Of a stretch of DNA of 64,000 nucleotides, positions 63,011-64,000 are shown one piece after another (positions within the stretch are counted from its first letter, which is position 1; every line of letters begins with the position of its first letter). The DNA is from Agaribacterium haliotis (GTDB lineage Bacteria; Pseudomonadota; Gammaproteobacteria; Pseudomonadales; Cellvibrionaceae), in NCBI RefSeq assembly GCF_002312815.1, contig NZ_NKQJ01000001.1, positions 496,126 through 560,125 on the forward strand. Direction: 5' to 3'. A program made the translations under genes and the position numbers. The notes below the pieces were generated by a model that had not been told where the DNA came from, searched no databases, and worked only from the letters and a program-made list of their open reading frames with translations.

Positions 63011-64000
63011 CTAGCGAGCATAAACGATTTCGACGTCATCATCATCGTCGTCATCATCATCTTCTGCGTCGTCAGACGTTTGCTTGCGCTTATTGCGCAA
63101 GGCCTCAATTCGCGCGCGAGCCTCGGCCTGCATTGCCAGCTGAGTATCGTGCTCACGCTCGGCCGCCTCTGGGTCTTCACGCTCGCGCAGCCAACAACTC
63201 TCAAGATAAGCAAGCAAGTCTGCGCAAAGCTGCTCCGTTCCCTGTTTCGCCAGAGCACTGACAACGTATACCGGCCCCGACCACGCCAGCCCCTCAAGCA
63301 GGACATCAACCGCCTGCTGCAATTCGTGCTCGGGCAACAGGTCACTTTTATTTATCACCAACCAGCGCTCACGCTGCGCCAAGGTCGGACTAAATTCTTC
63401 AATTTCACTGATAATACTTTGCGCACTCTCAAGCGCCGAACTGCCATCAACGGGCTTTATATCAACCAAGTGCAGCAGCACACGACAGCGTGTTAAGTGC
63501 TTTAAAAAACGCACCCCAAGCCCTGCACCATGCGCCGCGCCCTCGATAAGGCCGGGAATATCAGCAACAGTAAAGCTGCGGTGCTTTTGAACCTTAACCA
63601 CACCCAGGCTTGGCACCAGGGTTGTGAACGGATAGTCGGCCACTTTAGGCTGGGCGGCGGTTACTGCGCGAATAAACGTTGATTTACCGGCATTGGGCAA
63701 ACCGAGCATGCCGGCATCGGCAAGTAGCTTAAGCTCTAATTTCAGCTCTTTGACTTCACCCTCAGAGCCTTCAGTTGTCTGCCGCGGCGCGCGATTCACC
63801 GAGCTTTTAAAGCGAGTATTGCCAAGGCCGTGAAAACCGCCCTGAGCAACAAGCATCTTTTCGCCGTGCGCCGTCAAGTCAGCCACGGTTTCGCCGCTCT
63901 CAAGATCAATAGCTGATGTGCCGACAGGCACCTTCAACACCAGATCAGCCCCCTTCGGGCCAGTACAGTTACGACTGCCGCCTTTTTTTCCGCTTTCAGC
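63011..64000 (-). CDS. obgE: Obg GTPase (partial, N-terminus off window)
   Basis: At least 329 residues of the ribosome-associated GTPase are seen; the 5' end lies past base 64000. The Gly-rich Obg fold is cut in part ([16 protein letters not shown]). The G domain has [37 protein letters not shown] and INKSDLLP. The C-terminal tail is acidic, with a run of Asp before VEIVYAR. It functions in 50S assembly and growth control. rpmA and rplU, which normally precede it, are outside the window. Confidence 0.96.
   Translation of the reverse strand, partial: AESGKKGGSRNCTGPKGADLVLKVPVGTSAIDLESGETVADLTAHGEKMLVAQGGFHGLGNTRFKSSVNRAPRQTTEGSEGEVKELKLELKLLADAGMLGLPNAGKSTFIRAVTAAQPKVADYPFTTLVPSLGVVKVQKHRSFTVADIPGLIEGAAHGAGLGVRFLKHLTRCRVLLHLVDIKPVDGSSALESAQSIISEIEEFSPTLAQRERWLVINKSDLLPEHELQQAVDVLLEGLAWSGPVYVVSALAKQGTEQLCADLLAYLESCWLREREDPEAAEREHDTQLAMQAEARARIEALRNKRKQTSDDAEDDDDDDDDDVEIVYAR
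63033..63066 (-). repeat. Triplet repeat encoding the Obg poly-Asp tail
   Basis: A run of GAT/GAC triplets (ATC and GTC on the plus strand) encodes about nine Asp residues in the Obg tail. Trinucleotide slippage would change only the number of Asp residues. Confidence 0.7.

Overview
The window looks like a chromosomal segment from a marine gammaproteobacterium of moderate GC, most like the Cellvibrionales (Saccharophagus/Teredinibacter relatives). That placement is an inference. It rests on the ruvCAB-ybgC-tolQRAB-pal-cpoB-queE-queC order, a Pro/Ser-linker fibro-slime lipoprotein, a stand-alone second EF-G, and gene content shared with that group. No insertion sequence, prophage or CRISPR array was seen.

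Layout. 1-2450: a CheA-like kinase with an Hpt domain and its CheY-like regulator (partial at the left edge). 2730-13066, minus strand: nadA, tRNA-Lys, queC, queE, cpoB, pal, tolB, tolA, tolR, tolQ, ybgC, ruvB, ruvA, ruvC; ybgC carries an unusual 7-residue tandem-repeat insert. 13232-21726: a surface-glycan block with five or six glycosyltransferases, a Stealth-type sugar-phosphate transferase and an LpxL-like acyltransferase. 21810-22925: alanine dehydratase-type locus ald (alanine dehydrogenase). 23052-25961: a bufferin-type RiPP operon (DUF2282 precursor, DUF692 MNIO enzyme, DUF2063 partner) with an ECF sigma factor and a putative anti-sigma factor. 26122-33022: MgtE, a PA2778/PA2779-like pair, a sugar-acid transporter and dehydratase, and an unusual pair made of an MCP-tip-like soluble protein and an ODP-type diiron protein. 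33066-35540: two tandem periplasmic binding proteins with no permease. 35861-37948: a lone EF-G.

38174-49704 is the most striking block: outer-membrane barrels, TPR lipoproteins, a TolQ/AglR-like protein, two TolR/ExbD-like proteins and a protein with an AgmX/PglI-like C-terminal domain. Many of its genes overlap by a few bases. It resembles the Glt/Agl trans-envelope machinery of myxobacterial gliding motility, here in a gammaproteobacterium, and is separate from the true Tol-Pal operon in the same window. A CRP-like site lies in a class II position upstream of it.

49977-64000: a 1269-residue fibro-slime lipoprotein, a family 3 binding protein, a 49-residue membrane protein with an FNR/ANR-like box upstream, ctaB/cyoE and SCO1, a Deg protease, an EamA transporter, glucokinase, rpsT, hisC, proB and obgE (cut by the right edge).
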